Positions 41,227-54,214 are shown, numbered from the stretch's first letter. The stretch is DNA of 64,000 nucleotides from Candidatus Methylomicrobium oryzae (GCF_016745425.1 NZ_JAERVK010000001.1:62001-126000), one strand, 5' to 3'. The notes: generated by a model from the letters alone, not told the origin. Numbers and translations are program-made.

Positions 41227-41255
41227 TTGACCTGGCCAAACTTTGTCAGTATCAT
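41227..41255 (+). promoter_or_regulatory. Promoter of the rpsL (str) operon
   Basis: -35 TTGACC (41227-41232), 17-base spacer, -10 TATCAT (41250-41255). Transcription would begin near 41262 and cross a strong hairpin terminator before rpsL. Confidence 0.7.
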
Positions 41256-41301
41256 AAACGGCTAACATGAACTAACGTGATTGGTCAGGTCGAAAAAACC
41301 G

Positions 41302-41341
41302 ATAACCGCCGGCCCGCTAAAGCCAGGCGGTTATTTTTTTA
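41302..41341 (+). terminator. Strong hairpin and U-tract before rpsL
   Basis: ATAACCGCC (41302-41310) pairs perfectly with GGCGGTTAT (41326-41334), followed by an uninterrupted T-run to 41341. It can end rpoC transcripts, but it also lies downstream of the rpsL promoter, so it can act as an attenuator of the str operon. Confidence 0.85.
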
Positions 41342-41379
41342 TAATCTGGCAGTTAATTGATATCGGAGTAATTAGAAAA

Positions 41380-41757
41380 ATGGCCACGATCAACCAATTG
41401 GTCCGTAAGCCACGTGCCAAGAAAATCGAAAAAACCAATGTTCCAGCATTGGAAGCCTGTCCGCAGCGTCGGGGGGTTTGCACGCGTGTTTATACCACTA
41501 CACCTAAGAAACCGAATTCGGCGCTGCGTAAAGTGGCGCGGGTTAGGTTGACCAACGGCGCTGAAGTCAGCAGCTACATCGGCGGCGAAGGTCACAACCT
41601 GCAAGAGCACTCTGTGGTTTTGATTAGAGGTGGCCGGGTCAAGGACTTGCCAGGCGTGCGTTATCACGTCGTGCGCGGCAGTCTCGATACTTCTGGTGTC
41701 AATAACAGAAAATGCGGTCGCTCCAAGTATGGAACCAAACGGCCGAAAGGCAAATAA
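41380..41757 (+). CDS. rpsL: Ribosomal protein uS12
   Basis: 125 residues from [15 protein letters not shown]; the open frame upstream runs through the terminator and is rejected. Decoding-centre protein. Lys43 in [13 protein letters not shown] and the second loop [13 protein letters not shown] are the streptomycin-sensitive wild type. CGGAG lies upstream of the ATG. rpsG follows after 14 bases, too short for the S7-binding mRNA site known in E. coli. Confidence 0.97.
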   Translation: MATINQLVRKPRAKKIEKTNVPALEACPQRRGVCTRVYTTTPKKPNSALRKVARVRLTNGAEVSSYIGGEGHNLQEHSVVLIRGGRVKDLPGVRYHVVRGSLDTSGVNNRKCGRSKYGTKRPKGK

Positions 41758-41771
41758 CAGGTTGATAAGCT

Positions 41772-42242
41772 ATGTCTAGAAGAAGAGTTGCTACCAAAAG
41801 AGAAATCATTCCGGATCCGCGTTACGGCAGTGTGATGCTGAGCAAGTTCATGAATATGATCATGGAAAGCGGCAAGAAATCCATTGCGGAAAGCATCGTT
41901 TATGGTGCTCTGGATGTGATCGAAAGCAAAGGTCATGGCGAGCCTCTGGATGTTTTGTCTAAAGCGCTTGAAAATGTACAGCCGCGCGTCGAAGTGAAAT
42001 CGCGCCGCGTGGGCGGTGCGACCTATCAGGTGCCGGTTGAGGTGCGTCCATCTCGCCGTGTGGCATTGGCGATGCGCTGGTTGATCGACGCGTCGCGTAA
42101 AAGAAATGAAAAGAACATGCCGGCCAAATTGGCGGGCGAATTAATGGATGCCTACGAAAATCGTGGCGCTGCAGCGAAGAAGCGGGAAGATACGCACCGT
42201 ATGGCGGAAGCGAACAAGGCATTCTCGCATTATCGTTGGTAA
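41772..42242 (+). CDS. rpsG: Ribosomal protein uS7
   Basis: 156 residues. Primary binder of the 16S rRNA 3' major domain, head of the 30S subunit. Begins [20 protein letters not shown] and contains [20 protein letters not shown]. Ordinary length. Followed by fusA after 27 bases. Confidence 0.97.
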   Translation: MSRRRVATKREIIPDPRYGSVMLSKFMNMIMESGKKSIAESIVYGALDVIESKGHGEPLDVLSKALENVQPRVEVKSRRVGGATYQVPVEVRPSRRVALAMRWLIDASRKRNEKNMPAKLAGELMDAYENRGAAAKKREDTHRMAEANKAFSHYRW

Positions 42243-42269
42243 TCGATTACTGCAGATCGTAATTTAGCC

Positions 42270-44372
<2,103 letters not shown>

Positions 44373-44398
44373 ATATTAAAGAAATAGGGTATTGACAC

Positions 44399-45589
44399 AT
44401 GGCCAAAGAGAAATTTTCCCGTAGCAAGCCACACGTAAATGTCGGCACGATCGGACACGTCGACCACGGCAAGACCACCTTGACCGCTGCTTTGACCAAG
44501 GTCATGGCGGAGCTGCAAGGCGGCGAAGTCAAAGCATTCGACCAAATCGACAATGCGCCGGAAGAGCGGGCGCGGGGGATTACGATCGCCACCTCGCACG
44601 TGGAATACCAATCTTCGACGCGCCATTATGCGCATGTGGACTGCCCGGGTCATGCCGACTACGTGAAGAACATGATCACCGGTGCCGCGCAGATGGACGG
44701 AGCGATCCTGGTGGTCTCGGCGGCGGACGGCCCGATGCCGCAGACCCGCGAGCACATCCTGTTGTCCCGTCAGGTCGGGGTGCCTTACATCGTGGTGTTC
44801 CTGAATAAGGCGGACATGGTGGACGATGCCGAGCTGATCGACCTGGTTGAAATGGAAATCCGTGAGTTGCTGGACCTGTATGAATTCCCAGGGGATGACA
44901 CCCCGATCATCGTCGGTTCGGCGCTGAAAGCGCTGGAAGGCGACCAAAGCGAAGTGGGTGTGCCCTCGATTGTGAAGCTGGTTGAGGCGCTGGATACCTA
45001 TATCCCGCTGCCGGAACGGGCCGTGGACGGCGCCTTCCTGATGCCGATCGAAGACGTGTTCTCGATCTCGGGTCGGGGTACGGTGGTGACCGGGCGGGTT
45101 GAGCGCGGCATCATCAAGGTCGGCCAGGAAGTGGAAATCGTCGGCATCCGTCCGACCCAGACCACCACCTGCACCGGTGTGGAAATGTTCCGTAAGCTGT
45201 TGGATCAAGGCCAGGCGGGCGACAACGTCGGCATCCTGTTGCGCGGCACCAAGCGCGATGACGTGGAGCGCGGCCAGGTGTTGGCGCAAAAAGGCACCAT
45301 CAAGCCGCACAAGCAGTTCAAGGCGGAAATCTACGTGTTGTCCAAGGAAGAAGGCGGTCGTCATACCCCGTTCTTCGATGGCTACCGTCCGCAGTTTTAT
45401 TTCCGGACCACCGACGTGACCGGTGCGGTCAAGCTGCCGGAAGGCACTGAAATGGTGATGCCGGGCGACAACATCGCGGTCGAAATCACCCTGATCTCGC
45501 CGATCGCAATGGACGAAGGGTTGCGTTTTGCAATCCGCGAAGGCGGCCGTACCGTCGGTGCGGGCGTTGTGGCTTCTATTATCGAGTAA
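44399..45589 (+). CDS. tuf: Elongation factor Tu, copy 2
   Basis: 396 residues, in the tufA position after fusA. Same GTPase motifs as copy 1. The last codons differ in DNA (GCTTCTATTATCGAG against GCCAGCATTGTTGAA) and give Ile for Val at the penultimate residue. DNA identity starts at the ATG; the upstream flanks are unrelated. rpsJ begins 6 bases after the stop. Confidence 0.98.
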   Translation: MAKEKFSRSKPHVNVGTIGHVDHGKTTLTAALTKVMAELQGGEVKAFDQIDNAPEERARGITIATSHVEYQSSTRHYAHVDCPGHADYVKNMITGAAQMDGAILVVSAADGPMPQTREHILLSRQVGVPYIVVFLNKADMVDDAELIDLVEMEIRELLDLYEFPGDDTPIIVGSALKALEGDQSEVGVPSIVKLVEALDTYIPLPERAVDGAFLMPIEDVFSISGRGTVVTGRVERGIIKVGQEVEIVGIRPTQTTTCTGVEMFRKLLDQGQAGDNVGILLRGTKRDDVERGQVLAQKGTIKPHKQFKAEIYVLSKEEGGRHTPFFDGYRPQFYFRTTDVTGAVKLPEGTEMVMPGDNIAVEITLISPIAMDEGLRFAIREGGRTVGAGVVASIIE

Positions 45590-45595
45590 TAAACA

Positions 45596-45907
45596 ATGTC
45601 AAATCAAACAATCAGAATCCGTTTGAAATCATTTGATCATAAATTGATCGATCAATCGGCTGGTGAAATAGTAGAAACTGCAAGAAGAACCGGTGCGCAA
45701 GTTAAAGGCCCGATTCCGTTGCCTACTAAAAAAGAACGGTTCACGATTTTGATCTCGCCGCATGTCAATAAAGATGCCCGGGATCAATACGAATTAAGAA
45801 CCTATAAAAGATTGCTGGACATTGTAGAGCCTACCGACAAGACCGTTGATGCGTTGATGAAACTGGATCTTGCTGCAGGCGTGGATGTTCAAATTAAGTT
45901 GAATTAA
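45596..45907 (+). CDS. rpsJ: Ribosomal protein uS10
   Basis: 103 residues. Also the NusE antitermination factor that binds NusG. Contains [20 protein letters not shown] and the loop [20 protein letters not shown]. Begins 6 bases after tuf, so it lacks the long S10 leader that carries L4 autoregulation in E. coli. Confidence 0.97.
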   Translation: MSNQTIRIRLKSFDHKLIDQSAGEIVETARRTGAQVKGPIPLPTKKERFTILISPHVNKDARDQYELRTYKRLLDIVEPTDKTVDALMKLDLAAGVDVQIKLN

Positions 45908-45926
45908 AAGATAGAGGAATTGGCAG

Positions 45927-46577
45927 ATGTCAATAGGTCTTATAGGTCGTAAGTGCGGTATGACCAGGGTTTTTTGTGAAGATGGCTCGTCTGTACCGGT
46001 AACCGTACTGCAGATCGACTCCAATCGGGTCACTCAGGTTAAAGGTATCGAAAGCGATGGTTATCGCGCTGTTCAGGTCACTGTTGGCGACGTGAAATCA
46101 TCGCGAGTCAATAAAGCAATGGCCGGTCATTTTGCTGCGGCCAATGTGACGGCAGGTCGCGGTCTTTGGGAATTCAGGCTCGAAGACGGCGAAGGCGAGG
46201 GCATTTCTGTCGGTTCCGAACTGTCTTTGGATATTTTTTCCGCGGGTCAAATCGTGGACGTTCAGGGAACCAGTATCGGTAAAGGTTTTGCCGGGGCGAT
46301 CAAGCGCCACAACTTTCATATGCAGGATGCTACCCACGGTAATTCGGTGTCGCACCGGGTGCACGGTTCGGTCGGTATGAACCAGACGCCGGGCCGCGTT
46401 TTTAAAGGCAAGAAGATGGCGGGTCATCTGGGTGCGGTCAAGACGACCGTGCAAAATTTGACCGTCCATGCGGTCGATGCCGAAAGGCGTTTGATTCTGG
46501 TTAAGGGCGCTGTGCCAGGCGCGAAGGGCGGTGATGTCGTGATCAAGCCCGCCTCGAAAATGAAAAATAAAGGTTAA
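45927..46577 (+). CDS. rplC: Ribosomal protein uL3
   Basis: 216 residues. Early assembly protein near the peptidyl transferase centre. Starts [16 protein letters not shown] and carries the conserved loop [20 protein letters not shown] with the Gln that PrmB methylates in E. coli ([20 protein letters not shown]). AGAGGAA upstream of the ATG. Confidence 0.97.
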   Translation: MSIGLIGRKCGMTRVFCEDGSSVPVTVLQIDSNRVTQVKGIESDGYRAVQVTVGDVKSSRVNKAMAGHFAAANVTAGRGLWEFRLEDGEGEGISVGSELSLDIFSAGQIVDVQGTSIGKGFAGAIKRHNFHMQDATHGNSVSHRVHGSVGMNQTPGRVFKGKKMAGHLGAVKTTVQNLTVHAVDAERRLILVKGAVPGAKGGDVVIKPASKMKNKG

Positions 46578-46580
46578 GTT

Positions 46581-47201
46581 ATGGGTTTGCAAGTACCTGC
46601 ATTGAATGATCAAGACACGGCCGGCAGGGTCGAAGTCAACGAGGCCGTTTTTGGTCGGGATTATAACGAAACGTTGATCCACCAGATCGTTACGCGCTTT
46701 CTGGCCGCCAAAAGGGCCGGCACCAAAGCGCAAAAGACCCGCTCCGAAGTCAGTGGCGGCGGTATGAAGCCATGGCGGCAAAAAGGCACCGGTCGGGCGC
46801 GTTCGGGATCGACCCGCAGTCCGATCTGGCGTACCGGCGGGGTGGCGTTTGCGGCAAGACCGCGCAACTACGAGCAAAAGCTGAACAAGAAAATGTTTCG
46901 CGCGGGCATCCGTTCGATCCTGTCCGAACTGCTCAGACAAGATCGATTGGTCGTAGCGAGCGACATTTTGCCGACTTCGCCGAAGACGAAGGATTTTGCG
47001 GCTAAATTGCAAAGCTTAAATGCGCGCCGCATTCTGATCGTGGTTGATGCGGTCGATCAAAATTTGGCATTGGCTTCGCGTAATATCCCTTATGTGGAAG
47101 TGGTGGAAGCGAACAATCTGAACCCGGTGCTGCTGGTTTCGGCTGAAAAGGTTATTGCGACTCCGGGTGCGCTGAAAAAAATCGAGGAGCACTTAGCATG
47201 A
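46581..47201 (+). CDS. rplD: Ribosomal protein uL4
   Basis: 206 residues. Lines the exit tunnel with its extended loop (KPWRQKGTGRARSGSTRSPI). Overlaps rplW by 4 bases. Because no S10 leader exists, its E. coli role as operon repressor may not be kept here. Confidence 0.97.
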   Translation: MGLQVPALNDQDTAGRVEVNEAVFGRDYNETLIHQIVTRFLAAKRAGTKAQKTRSEVSGGGMKPWRQKGTGRARSGSTRSPIWRTGGVAFAARPRNYEQKLNKKMFRAGIRSILSELLRQDRLVVASDILPTSPKTKDFAAKLQSLNARRILIVVDAVDQNLALASRNIPYVEVVEANNLNPVLLVSAEKVIATPGALKKIEEHLA

Positions 47202-47497
47202 GCACGCATCAAAATTATTTAACGACGGTCATTCGCGCGCCGATCATTTCCGAAAAAAGCACGCTGCAGGCCGAAGCGAACAAAATTATCGCGTTCAAAG
47301 TTCTGAAGCAAGCGACCAAAAAGCAAATCAAGGATGCGGTCGAATTGATGTTCAATGTCGAAGTCGACAACGTCAATGTCTTGAATGTGCAAGGCAAGCA
47401 AAAACGTTTTGGCCGTACCTTGGGTAAAAAATCGGATTGGAAGAAGGCGTATGTCAAGCTGAAACCCGGTCATGACATCGATTTTTCCGCGGCTTAA
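47198..47497 (+). CDS. rplW: Ribosomal protein uL23
   Basis: 99 residues. Exit-port protein and docking site for trigger factor and SRP. Contains VIRAPIISEKSTLQAEANKI and GKQKRFGRTLGKKSDWKKAY. ATGA overlap with rplD. Confidence 0.96.
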   Translation: MSTHQNYLTTVIRAPIISEKSTLQAEANKIIAFKVLKQATKKQIKDAVELMFNVEVDNVNVLNVQGKQKRFGRTLGKKSDWKKAYVKLKPGHDIDFSAA

Positions 47498-47537
47498 TTC
47501 AACAGATACAAAGATCAATTAGGAAACGGTAGTTAAC

Positions 47538-48365
47538 ATGGCGATTGTAAAGTCAAAACCGACATCACCAGGTTCACGGTTTGTCGTACGGATCAAATCA
47601 GACGATCTGCACAAAGGCAAGCCGTATGCACCATTGCTGGATAAAAACAGCAAATCGGGAGGTCGTAACAACCAAGGGCGTATCACAACACGTCATGTCG
47701 GCGGTGGTCACAAGCAGCACTACCGTATTATTGATTTTAAAAGAAACAAAACCGACATTCCGGCCGTTGTCGAGCGCCTCGAGTACGATCCTAACCGTAC
47801 CGCGAACATCGCTTTGGTCTTGTTCAAAGACGGTGAGCGCCGCTACATCATTGCACCGAAAGGTCTGGCTGCCGGTCAGGAAGTGCTGTCTTCCGAAACG
47901 GTGCCGGTCAAGCCGGGCAACTGTATGCCGTTGCGCAATATTCCGCTGGGCACCACAGTACACTGCGTCGAGTTGAAGCCGGGCAAAGGTGCCCAACTGG
48001 CAAGAAGTGCGGGTGCATCGGCGCAATTGGTTGCGCGCGAAGGCGCTCATGCTACTTTGAGGCTGCGTTCCGGCGAAATGCGTAAGGTACTGGCCGATTG
48101 CCGTGCGGTAATCGGTGAAGTCTCCAATTCGGAACATAACCTGGCTTCCTTAGGCAAGGCAGGGGCGAAACGTTGGCGCGGTATCAGACCGACCGTTCGC
48201 GGTGTGGTCATGAACCCGGTTGATCACCCGCACGGTGGCGGCGAAGGCCGTACTTCCGGCGGCAGACATCCGGTTTCGCCATGGGGTATGCCGACCAAGG
48301 GCTACAAGACTAGAAAGAACAAGCGGACTGACAATATGATTGTCAGACGCCGTAAGCAAAAATAG
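47538..48365 (+). CDS. rplB: Ribosomal protein uL2
   Basis: 275 residues. Needed for subunit joining and the peptidyl transferase centre. It shows the N-terminal segment [20 protein letters not shown] and the conserved C-terminal [17 protein letters not shown] with its near-invariant His. Confidence 0.97.
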   Translation: MAIVKSKPTSPGSRFVVRIKSDDLHKGKPYAPLLDKNSKSGGRNNQGRITTRHVGGGHKQHYRIIDFKRNKTDIPAVVERLEYDPNRTANIALVLFKDGERRYIIAPKGLAAGQEVLSSETVPVKPGNCMPLRNIPLGTTVHCVELKPGKGAQLARSAGASAQLVAREGAHATLRLRSGEMRKVLADCRAVIGEVSNSEHNLASLGKAGAKRWRGIRPTVRGVVMNPVDHPHGGGEGRTSGGRHPVSPWGMPTKGYKTRKNKRTDNMIVRRRKQK

Positions 48366-48377
48366 TGAGGAATTAGC

Positions 48378-48650
48378 GTGCCACGTTCAATTAAGAAAGG
48401 TCCTTTTGTTGATCACCACCTTATCAAGAAGGTGGAAGATGCGGTAAGCAGCAATAATCGGAAACCAATTAAAACCTGGTCCAGAAGATCGATGATAGTG
48501 CCCGAAATGTTGGGTTTAACCATTGCGGTCCATAATGGACGCCTTCATGTTCCGGTTCTCGTCTCCGAGAATATGATCGGCCACAAGCTTGGCGAATTTG
48601 CCCCAACTCGAACATACAAAGGCCATGTTGCCGACAAGAAATCCAAATAG
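48378..48650 (+). CDS. rpsS: Ribosomal protein uS19
   Basis: 90 residues from a GTG start (GTGCCACGTTCA) with GAGGAA upstream. Head of the 30S subunit. Contains [19 protein letters not shown] and [14 protein letters not shown]. Confidence 0.96.
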   Translation: MPRSIKKGPFVDHHLIKKVEDAVSSNNRKPIKTWSRRSMIVPEMLGLTIAVHNGRLHVPVLVSENMIGHKLGEFAPTRTYKGHVADKKSK

Positions 48651-48657
48651 GTGAGAG

Positions 48658-48993
48658 ATGGAAACTAGTGCAAAATTAAGTAATGCGCCTTTATCGGCGC
48701 AAAAAGCCCGGTTGGTTGGGGATCAAATCCGCGGACTGCCGGTGGATCAGGCCTTGAACGTGTTGAAATTCAGCTCCAAGAAAGGCGCGGCGATCATGAA
48801 GAAAGTGCTTGAGTCCGCGATCGCGAATGCTGAAAACAATGACAGTGCCGATATCGATGAGTTAAAAGTGTCTACCGTTTATGTTGATGAAGGGGCGACC
48901 TTGAAAAGATTTAAGGCAAGAGCTAAAGGGCGTGCAAACCATATCCTGAAGCGGACCTGCCATATCACAGTTAAAGTCGCAGAGAAAGCATAG
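48658..48993 (+). CDS. rplV: Ribosomal protein uL22
   Basis: 111 residues. Its beta-hairpin lines the exit tunnel. Contains [20 protein letters not shown] and [18 protein letters not shown]. Macrolide-related deletions in the hairpin are not seen. Confidence 0.96.
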   Translation: METSAKLSNAPLSAQKARLVGDQIRGLPVDQALNVLKFSSKKGAAIMKKVLESAIANAENNDSADIDELKVSTVYVDEGATLKRFKARAKGRANHILKRTCHITVKVAEKA

Positions 48994-49001
48994 GGGTCAC
49001 A

Positions 49002-49673
49002 ATGGGTCAAAAAGTACATCCAGTAGGTATTCGCCTGGGTATCGTGAAGGACTGGAATTCCAGATGGTATGCGAATAACCAAGATTATTCGGTCTTCCTG
49101 CATCAGGATTTGCAAGTCAGAGACTACATCAAAAAGAAACTGGCGCATGCGTCGGTTAGCCGGATTCAAATCAATCGGCCGGCCAATAATGCGCACATCA
49201 CGATTCACACTGCGCGTCCGGGTATCGTGATCGGCAAAAAAGGTGAAGACATCGAAATCTTGAAACAGGAAGTTTCGAAGATGATGGGTATTCCCGTCCA
49301 GGTTAACGTCGAAGAAATCAGAAAGCCTGAGCTCGACGCACAACTGGTTGCGGAAGGCGTCGCGCAGCAGCTTGAAAAACGGATCATGTATCGCCGTGCC
49401 ATGAAACGCGCGGTAACCAACACGATGCGGTTAGGTGCCGAAGGCATCAAGATCAACGTCGGCGGCCGTCTGAACGGTGCTGAAATTGCTCGTAGCGAGT
49501 GGTACCGCGAAGGCCGTGTGCCGCTGCATACACTGCGCGCGGATATCGATTACGCGACTGCGGAAGCGAAAACCACTTACGGCGTGATCGGCATCAAAGT
49601 CTGGATCTTCAAGGGTGAAGTGTTCGACATGGATGCGCATCAGGCCGCGCTTAATTCTGAAACCAAAAAATAA
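49002..49673 (+). CDS. rpsC: Ribosomal protein uS3
   Basis: 223 residues. mRNA entry-channel protein with a KH domain ([20 protein letters not shown]) and the C-terminal S3 domain ([20 protein letters not shown]). The C-terminus is shorter by some ten residues than E. coli (233). Confidence 0.97.
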   Translation: MGQKVHPVGIRLGIVKDWNSRWYANNQDYSVFLHQDLQVRDYIKKKLAHASVSRIQINRPANNAHITIHTARPGIVIGKKGEDIEILKQEVSKMMGIPVQVNVEEIRKPELDAQLVAEGVAQQLEKRIMYRRAMKRAVTNTMRLGAEGIKINVGGRLNGAEIARSEWYREGRVPLHTLRADIDYATAEAKTTYGVIGIKVWIFKGEVFDMDAHQAALNSETKK

Positions 49674-49692
49674 TAGTTGAAGGAACAGAGAC

Positions 49693-50106
49693 ATGCTTCA
49701 ACCGAAAAGAACAAAATTTCGTAAACAGCACAAAGGCAGAAACAACGGTGTGGCTGTGCGGGGTTCATCCGTCAGTTTTGGCGACTTCGGATTAAAATCG
49801 ATCACTCGCGGCCGTTTGACCGCACGTCAGATCGAAGCCGGCCGTCGAGCCATTACTCGTCACGTCAAACGGGGTGGAAAAATCTGGATCCGGGTCTTCC
49901 CAGACAAGCCGATTACGAAAAAACCTTTAGAAGTTCGTATGGGAAAAGGTAAAGGTAGTGTAGAATACTGGGTTGCTCAAGTCAGACCCGGTATGATGCT
50001 TTACGAAATCCAAGGTGTGAGTGAAGAACTGGCACGGGAAGCGTTTACCCTGGCGGCGGCAAAATTGCCATTGAAAACACTGTTTACCGCGCGGACGATA
50101 ATGTAA
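49693..50106 (+). CDS. rplP: Ribosomal protein uL16
   Basis: 137 residues. A-site tRNA contact on the 50S subunit. Begins [19 protein letters not shown], with the conserved [19 protein letters not shown]. Its stop overlaps the rpmC start (TAATG). Confidence 0.97.
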   Translation: MLQPKRTKFRKQHKGRNNGVAVRGSSVSFGDFGLKSITRGRLTARQIEAGRRAITRHVKRGGKIWIRVFPDKPITKKPLEVRMGKGKGSVEYWVAQVRPGMMLYEIQGVSEELAREAFTLAAAKLPLKTLFTARTIM

Positions 50107-50297
50107 TGAAAGCAACAGAATTACGCCAAAAAAACCAAGACGAACTGAATTCGTTACTGCTCGATTTGGCGCGCGAGCGTTTTAATTTGAGAATGCAAAA
50201 AAGTACCGGTCAATTGTCCAAGCCTTCCGAAGTGAAACGGGTTCGCCGTGAAATGGCCCGGATTCAGACCGTTTTGAACGAAAAGAAAGGCGCATAA
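50106..50297 (+). CDS. rpmC: Ribosomal protein uL29
   Basis: 63 residues, helical hairpin at the exit port. Contains [20 protein letters not shown] and [12 protein letters not shown]. One-base overlap with rplP. Confidence 0.95.
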   Translation: MKATELRQKNQDELNSLLLDLARERFNLRMQKSTGQLSKPSEVKRVRREMARIQTVLNEKKGA

Positions 50298-50299
50298 GT

Positions 50300-50563
50300 A
50301 TGAGCGAAAATCAAACTAAAGTTCGGACGATCACCGGACGCGTTATCAGTAACAAGATGGATAAAACCATTACCGTTCTAGTCGAGCGGGTTGTAAAGCA
50401 TCCTGTTTACGGCAAATACGTCAAAAGATCGACCAAGATGATGGCGCATGACGAAAATAACGTGTGCCAGGAAGGCGACGTTGTTTCGATTACCTCATGC
50501 CGTCCGTTATCAAGACACAAAACCTTCAAACTGGTAGAAGTTTTAGAAAGTGCTAATAAATAA
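50300..50563 (+). CDS. rpsQ: Ribosomal protein uS17
   Basis: 87 residues, OB-fold 16S rRNA binder. Contains [20 protein letters not shown] and [17 protein letters not shown]. Two bases after rpmC. Confidence 0.96.
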   Translation: MSENQTKVRTITGRVISNKMDKTITVLVERVVKHPVYGKYVKRSTKMMAHDENNVCQEGDVVSITSCRPLSRHKTFKLVEVLESANK

Positions 50564-50601
50564 GTAGCACGAACCTTATTTGAGAAAACTGGGAATTTAT
50601 C

Positions 50602-50970
50602 ATGATTCAGATGCAAACTAACCTTGACGTCGCCGATAACAGCGGCGCAAAAAAGGTCATGTGTATCAAAGTACTCGGCGGTTCGCACCGGCGCTATGCG
50701 AATATTGGCGATATTATTAAAGTCAGTATCAAAGATGCGATCCCGCGCGGAAGAGTAAAAAAAGGCGAGGTTTACAACGCCCTGGTAGTCCGCACCTGCA
50801 AAGGCGTGCGTAGATCCGATGGATCGGTCATTCGCTTCGACGACAATGCCGCCGTCATCCTGAACAATAACTTGCAGCCACTGGGCACCCGTATCTTCGG
50901 GCCGGTTACCCGTGAGCTCCGCGGTGAGAAATTCATGAAGATCATCTCACTCGCTCCTGAAGTGTTATAA
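50602..50970 (+). CDS. rplN: Ribosomal protein uL14
   Basis: 122 residues. Forms an intersubunit bridge and is the target of silencing factor RsfS. Begins [20 protein letters not shown]; contains [20 protein letters not shown]. First gene of the spc set, 38 bases after rpsQ. Confidence 0.97.
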   Translation: MIQMQTNLDVADNSGAKKVMCIKVLGGSHRRYANIGDIIKVSIKDAIPRGRVKKGEVYNALVVRTCKGVRRSDGSVIRFDDNAAVILNNNLQPLGTRIFGPVTRELRGEKFMKIISLAPEVL

Positions 50971-50984
50971 GGTAGGGTTTGACG

Positions 50985-51302
50985 ATGCAAAAAATTAAAA
51001 AAGGCGACGAAGTGATCGTTCGTACCGGCAAAGACAAAGGCAAGACCGGTCGCGTAAGCAAAATTTTGAAAGATGATAAAGTCCTGGTTGAAGGCATTAA
51101 TCAAGCTAAAAAGAGTCAACGGCCAAATCCGAATGCGGGCGTGACGGGCGGCATTATCCCGAAAGACATGCCGATCCACATCTCCAATATCGGACTTTAT
51201 AACCCTGCTACTAAAAAAGCGGAACGTGTCGGAATCAAACTTCTGGATAATGGCAAGAAAGTCAGATATTTCAAGTCCACGAACGAAGTTGTTGATGCGT
51301 AA
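50985..51302 (+). CDS. rplX: Ribosomal protein uL24
   Basis: 105 residues from the ATG of MQKIKKGDEVIVRTGKDKGK; GGTAGGG lies 7 bases upstream of this ATG, so the in-frame TTG at 50979 is rejected. KOW-domain assembly initiator protein of the 50S subunit. Confidence 0.95.
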   Translation: MQKIKKGDEVIVRTGKDKGKTGRVSKILKDDKVLVEGINQAKKSQRPNPNAGVTGGIIPKDMPIHISNIGLYNPATKKAERVGIKLLDNGKKVRYFKSTNEVVDA

Positions 51303-51314
51303 GGTGTAAATATC

Positions 51315-51854
51315 ATGGCCAGACTACAGACAGAATATAAAGAAAGAATTTTGCCTGCACTGATGCAGCAATTCGGCTACACGTCGATCATGCAGGCTCC
51401 CCGTATTACCAAAATCACCTTGAACATGGGTGTCGGCGAAGCGATTGCAGACAAGAAAATTCTGCAGGCAGCGGTTGCCGATATGGAAAAGATCTCCGGT
51501 CAAAAGCCGGTGATTACGTTAGCCAGAAAGTCGATCGCAGGTTTCAAGATCCGTGACGATATGCCGATCGGCTGCAAGGTTACTTTGCGCAGCGACAGAA
51601 TGTATGAATTCCTGGATCGTTTGATTAATATTGCGATTCCGCGTATCCGCGACTTTAGAGGCTTGAATTCCAAGAGTTTCGACGGTCGCGGCAACTATTC
51701 GATGGGGGTGAAGGAGCAAATCATCTTCCCTGAAATCGATTATGACAAGATCGATATGTTGCGCGGTATGGACATTACCATTACGACCACTGCCCGGACC
51801 AATGAAGAAGGTCTGGCGCTGCTCAAACAGTTCAATTTTCCATTTAAGAATTAA
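51315..51854 (+). CDS. rplE: Ribosomal protein uL5
   Basis: 179 residues. Binds 5S rRNA and contacts P-site tRNA. Contains [16 protein letters not shown] and [20 protein letters not shown]. Confidence 0.97.
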   Translation: MARLQTEYKERILPALMQQFGYTSIMQAPRITKITLNMGVGEAIADKKILQAAVADMEKISGQKPVITLARKSIAGFKIRDDMPIGCKVTLRSDRMYEFLDRLINIAIPRIRDFRGLNSKSFDGRGNYSMGVKEQIIFPEIDYDKIDMLRGMDITITTTARTNEEGLALLKQFNFPFKN

Positions 51855-51866
51855 GGCGATATTGGT

Positions 51867-52172
51867 ATGGCGAAGAAGTCAATGATAGCGCGCGAAGACA
51901 AGCGTAAAAAGCTGGCGCAAAAATACGGCGTAAAACGCAAGTCTTTGAAAGAGACGATCAGAAACCCGAATTCAACGTTCGAAGAAAAAGAAGCGGCCCA
52001 GCTGCAACTGCAAAAACTGCCAAGAGACTCCAGCTTCTCTCGGGTGCGTAACCGTTGCAATTTGACGGGCCGCCCGCATGGTTATTACCGTAAGTTTGGT
52101 CTCAGCCGCAACAAGCTGAGAGAGGCCACGATGCGCGGCGACGTACCAGGTCTGGTTAAGGCCAGCTGGTAA
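51867..52172 (+). CDS. rpsN: Ribosomal protein uS14
   Basis: 101 residues, the long zinc-free form: the position of the C-x2-C knuckles holds [20 protein letters not shown] with a single Cys. Ordinary for gammaproteobacteria. Confidence 0.96.
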   Translation: MAKKSMIAREDKRKKLAQKYGVKRKSLKETIRNPNSTFEEKEAAQLQLQKLPRDSSFSRVRNRCNLTGRPHGYYRKFGLSRNKLREATMRGDVPGLVKASW

Positions 52173-52201
52173 CTCTGCCGGATCATGTTTGGAGATTGAA
52201 A

Positions 52202-52597
52202 ATGAGTATGACAGACCCTATTGCAGATATGCTGACCCGGATCAGAAACGGTCAAGCAGCTGGCAAAAAAATAGTTAAACAACCCTCTTCCAAGCTGAAA
52301 GTCGCGATCGCGAAGGTCTTGAAGGAAGAAGGCTATATTACCGATTACAGCACCGAAACCGTCGGCAATCACACTGAGATGACGATTGTGTTGAAATATT
52401 ACCGAGGCACGCCTGTAATCGAAAGTATCAAAAGAGTTAGCAGACCCGGTTTGCGCATCTATAAGTCAAAAGATGAACTGCCAAAAGTGCTTGGCGGCTT
52501 GGGTATTGCTATTGTATCAACATCCAATGGTGTAATGACCGATCGAGCTGCTCGTGCAATTGGACATGGCGGTGAAGTGATTTGTACCGTTTGCTAA
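52202..52597 (+). CDS. rpsH: Ribosomal protein uS8
   Basis: 131 residues from [17 protein letters not shown]; the TGGAGA box six bases upstream fixes the start. Central 16S rRNA binder and, in E. coli, repressor of the spc operon. C-terminal signature [14 protein letters not shown] present. Confidence 0.96.
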   Translation: MSMTDPIADMLTRIRNGQAAGKKIVKQPSSKLKVAIAKVLKEEGYITDYSTETVGNHTEMTIVLKYYRGTPVIESIKRVSRPGLRIYKSKDELPKVLGGLGIAIVSTSNGVMTDRAARAIGHGGEVICTVC

Positions 52598-52609
52598 TAT
52601 AGGCGTGAT

Positions 52610-53143
52610 ATGTCAAGAATTGCAAAAGCCCCAGTGACGATTCCACAGGGCGTGGACGTCAAACTCGATGGCAACAACCTGACCGTCAAAGGAAGCAAAG
52701 GTGAGTTGTCTTATCAATTTAATTCCGCGATCGGCGTCAATTTTGTCGATAACACCATCCAAATGGAATGGAATAAAGACGACAAGGTAGCGACCGCACA
52801 AGCGGGCACTGCCCGTGCGCTCATCAGCAATATGGTGACGGGCGTATCTGCAGGCTATGAGAGGAAGCTGGCCTTGGTCGGCGTCGGTTACAGAGCGCAG
52901 GCGAAAGGCAGTGTCTTGAACCTGGCGTTGGGTTTCTCGCATCCGGTCGACTTTGAAGTGCCTGCGGGCATTGCCGTGGAAACCCCAAGTCAAACCGATA
53001 TCGTAGTCAAAGGCACCGACAAGCAGCTGGTTGGTGAAGTGGCTGCGAAGATCAGAGCGTTTCGTCCGCCAGAGCCTTATAAAGGCAAAGGCGTTCGCTA
53101 TGCGGATGAAAATGTCGCCCGTAAAGAAGCTAAAAAGAAGTAA
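52610..53143 (+). CDS. rplF: Ribosomal protein uL6
   Basis: 177 residues, two-repeat fold near the factor-binding site. Contains [20 protein letters not shown] and the signature [14 protein letters not shown]. Confidence 0.97.
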   Translation: MSRIAKAPVTIPQGVDVKLDGNNLTVKGSKGELSYQFNSAIGVNFVDNTIQMEWNKDDKVATAQAGTARALISNMVTGVSAGYERKLALVGVGYRAQAKGSVLNLALGFSHPVDFEVPAGIAVETPSQTDIVVKGTDKQLVGEVAAKIRAFRPPEPYKGKGVRYADENVARKEAKKK

Positions 53144-53152
53144 GGTAGCGTG

Positions 53153-53506
53153 ATGGAAAAGAAGAATAGTCGTATGAAGCGCGCATTGAAATTGCGCAGC
53201 AAAATCAAGAGACTGGGCACGACCCGTCTGTCGGTTCATAAAACGTCACAGCATATCTACGCCCAGATCATTAGCGGCGACGGTAACAGCACCTTGGCCA
53301 GCGCTTCGACCAATCAAGCAGTGATCAAGGCTGCGGTCGGCAGCACCGGCAATATCAAAGCCGCTGCCGAAGTCGGCAAAGTGATTGCCGAGCGTGCGTT
53401 GGCCGCCGGCATTACCGAAGTGGCTTTTGATCGTTCGGGTTTTAAATATCACGGCCGCGTGAAGGCGCTTGCAGAAGCTGCGCGCGAAGCCGGTTTGAAA
53501 TTTTAG
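53153..53506 (+). CDS. rplR: Ribosomal protein uL18
   Basis: 117 residues from the ATG of [15 protein letters not shown]; a GTG codon immediately upstream (53150) is in frame and cannot be excluded. Binds 5S rRNA. Contains [17 protein letters not shown] and [20 protein letters not shown]. Confidence 0.95.
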   Translation: MEKKNSRMKRALKLRSKIKRLGTTRLSVHKTSQHIYAQIISGDGNSTLASASTNQAVIKAAVGSTGNIKAAAEVGKVIAERALAAGITEVAFDRSGFKYHGRVKALAEAAREAGLKF

Positions 53507-53515
53507 GGGATTACA

Positions 53516-54025
53516 ATGGCAGCAGCACCTACACAAGGCAGCACTGACGGTCTGCAGGAAAAACTCGTTGCGGTTAGACGGGTGGCAAAAGTTGTTAAAG
53601 GCGGACGTGTTTTCGGTTTCACCGCATTGACGGTGGTTGGCGACGGCGAAGGCCGCGTTGGTTACGGCGTCAGCAAAGCGCGCGAAGTACCGATCGCGAT
53701 TCAAAAATCGCTGGAACAAGCGCGTAAAAACATGCGTAAGGTTCCGTTGAAGGGCGATACCTTGCAATATCCGATCGTGAATACGACCGGCGCCGCGAAA
53801 GTTTTCATGCAGCCGGCTTCCGAAGGTACCGGTATCATCGCGGGCGGTGCAATGCGCGCGGTTTTCGAAGTCGTCGGCATCCACAACGTGTTGGCGAAAT
53901 GCATTGGCACCAGCAATCCGATCAATGTGGTCAGAGCGACGATCAACGGATTGACCTCGATGCACAATCCGAATCATATTGCCGCGAAGCGTGGTTTGAC
54001 GATTGAACAGATTTTGGGGCAATAA
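53516..54025 (+). CDS. rpsE: Ribosomal protein uS5
   Basis: 169 residues. Decoding accuracy protein with an N-terminal dsRNA-like domain ([20 protein letters not shown]) and [20 protein letters not shown]. Spectinomycin-loop residues look wild type. Confidence 0.97.
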   Translation: MAAAPTQGSTDGLQEKLVAVRRVAKVVKGGRVFGFTALTVVGDGEGRVGYGVSKAREVPIAIQKSLEQARKNMRKVPLKGDTLQYPIVNTTGAAKVFMQPASEGTGIIAGGAMRAVFEVVGIHNVLAKCIGTSNPINVVRATINGLTSMHNPNHIAAKRGLTIEQILGQ

Positions 54026-54028
54026 ATA

Positions 54029-54214
54029 ATGACCAGCAATAAACTCAGCGTCACGATGATTAAAAGCAAACACGGTCGTTTGCCAAATCACCAGGCATGT
54101 CTGAAAGGTTTAGGTTTAAGCAGAATCAACCAGACGGTTGAAGTGCTGAATACGCCCGAAAACCGCGGCATGATCAAGAAAATCGCTTACATGTTGAAAG
54201 TCGAGGAGCGGTAA
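54029..54214 (+). CDS. rpmD: Ribosomal protein uL30
   Basis: 61 residues. Contains [20 protein letters not shown] and [13 protein letters not shown]. Its stop overlaps the rplO start by one base (TAATG). Confidence 0.95.
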   Translation: MTSNKLSVTMIKSKHGRLPNHQACLKGLGLSRINQTVEVLNTPENRGMIKKIAYMLKVEER

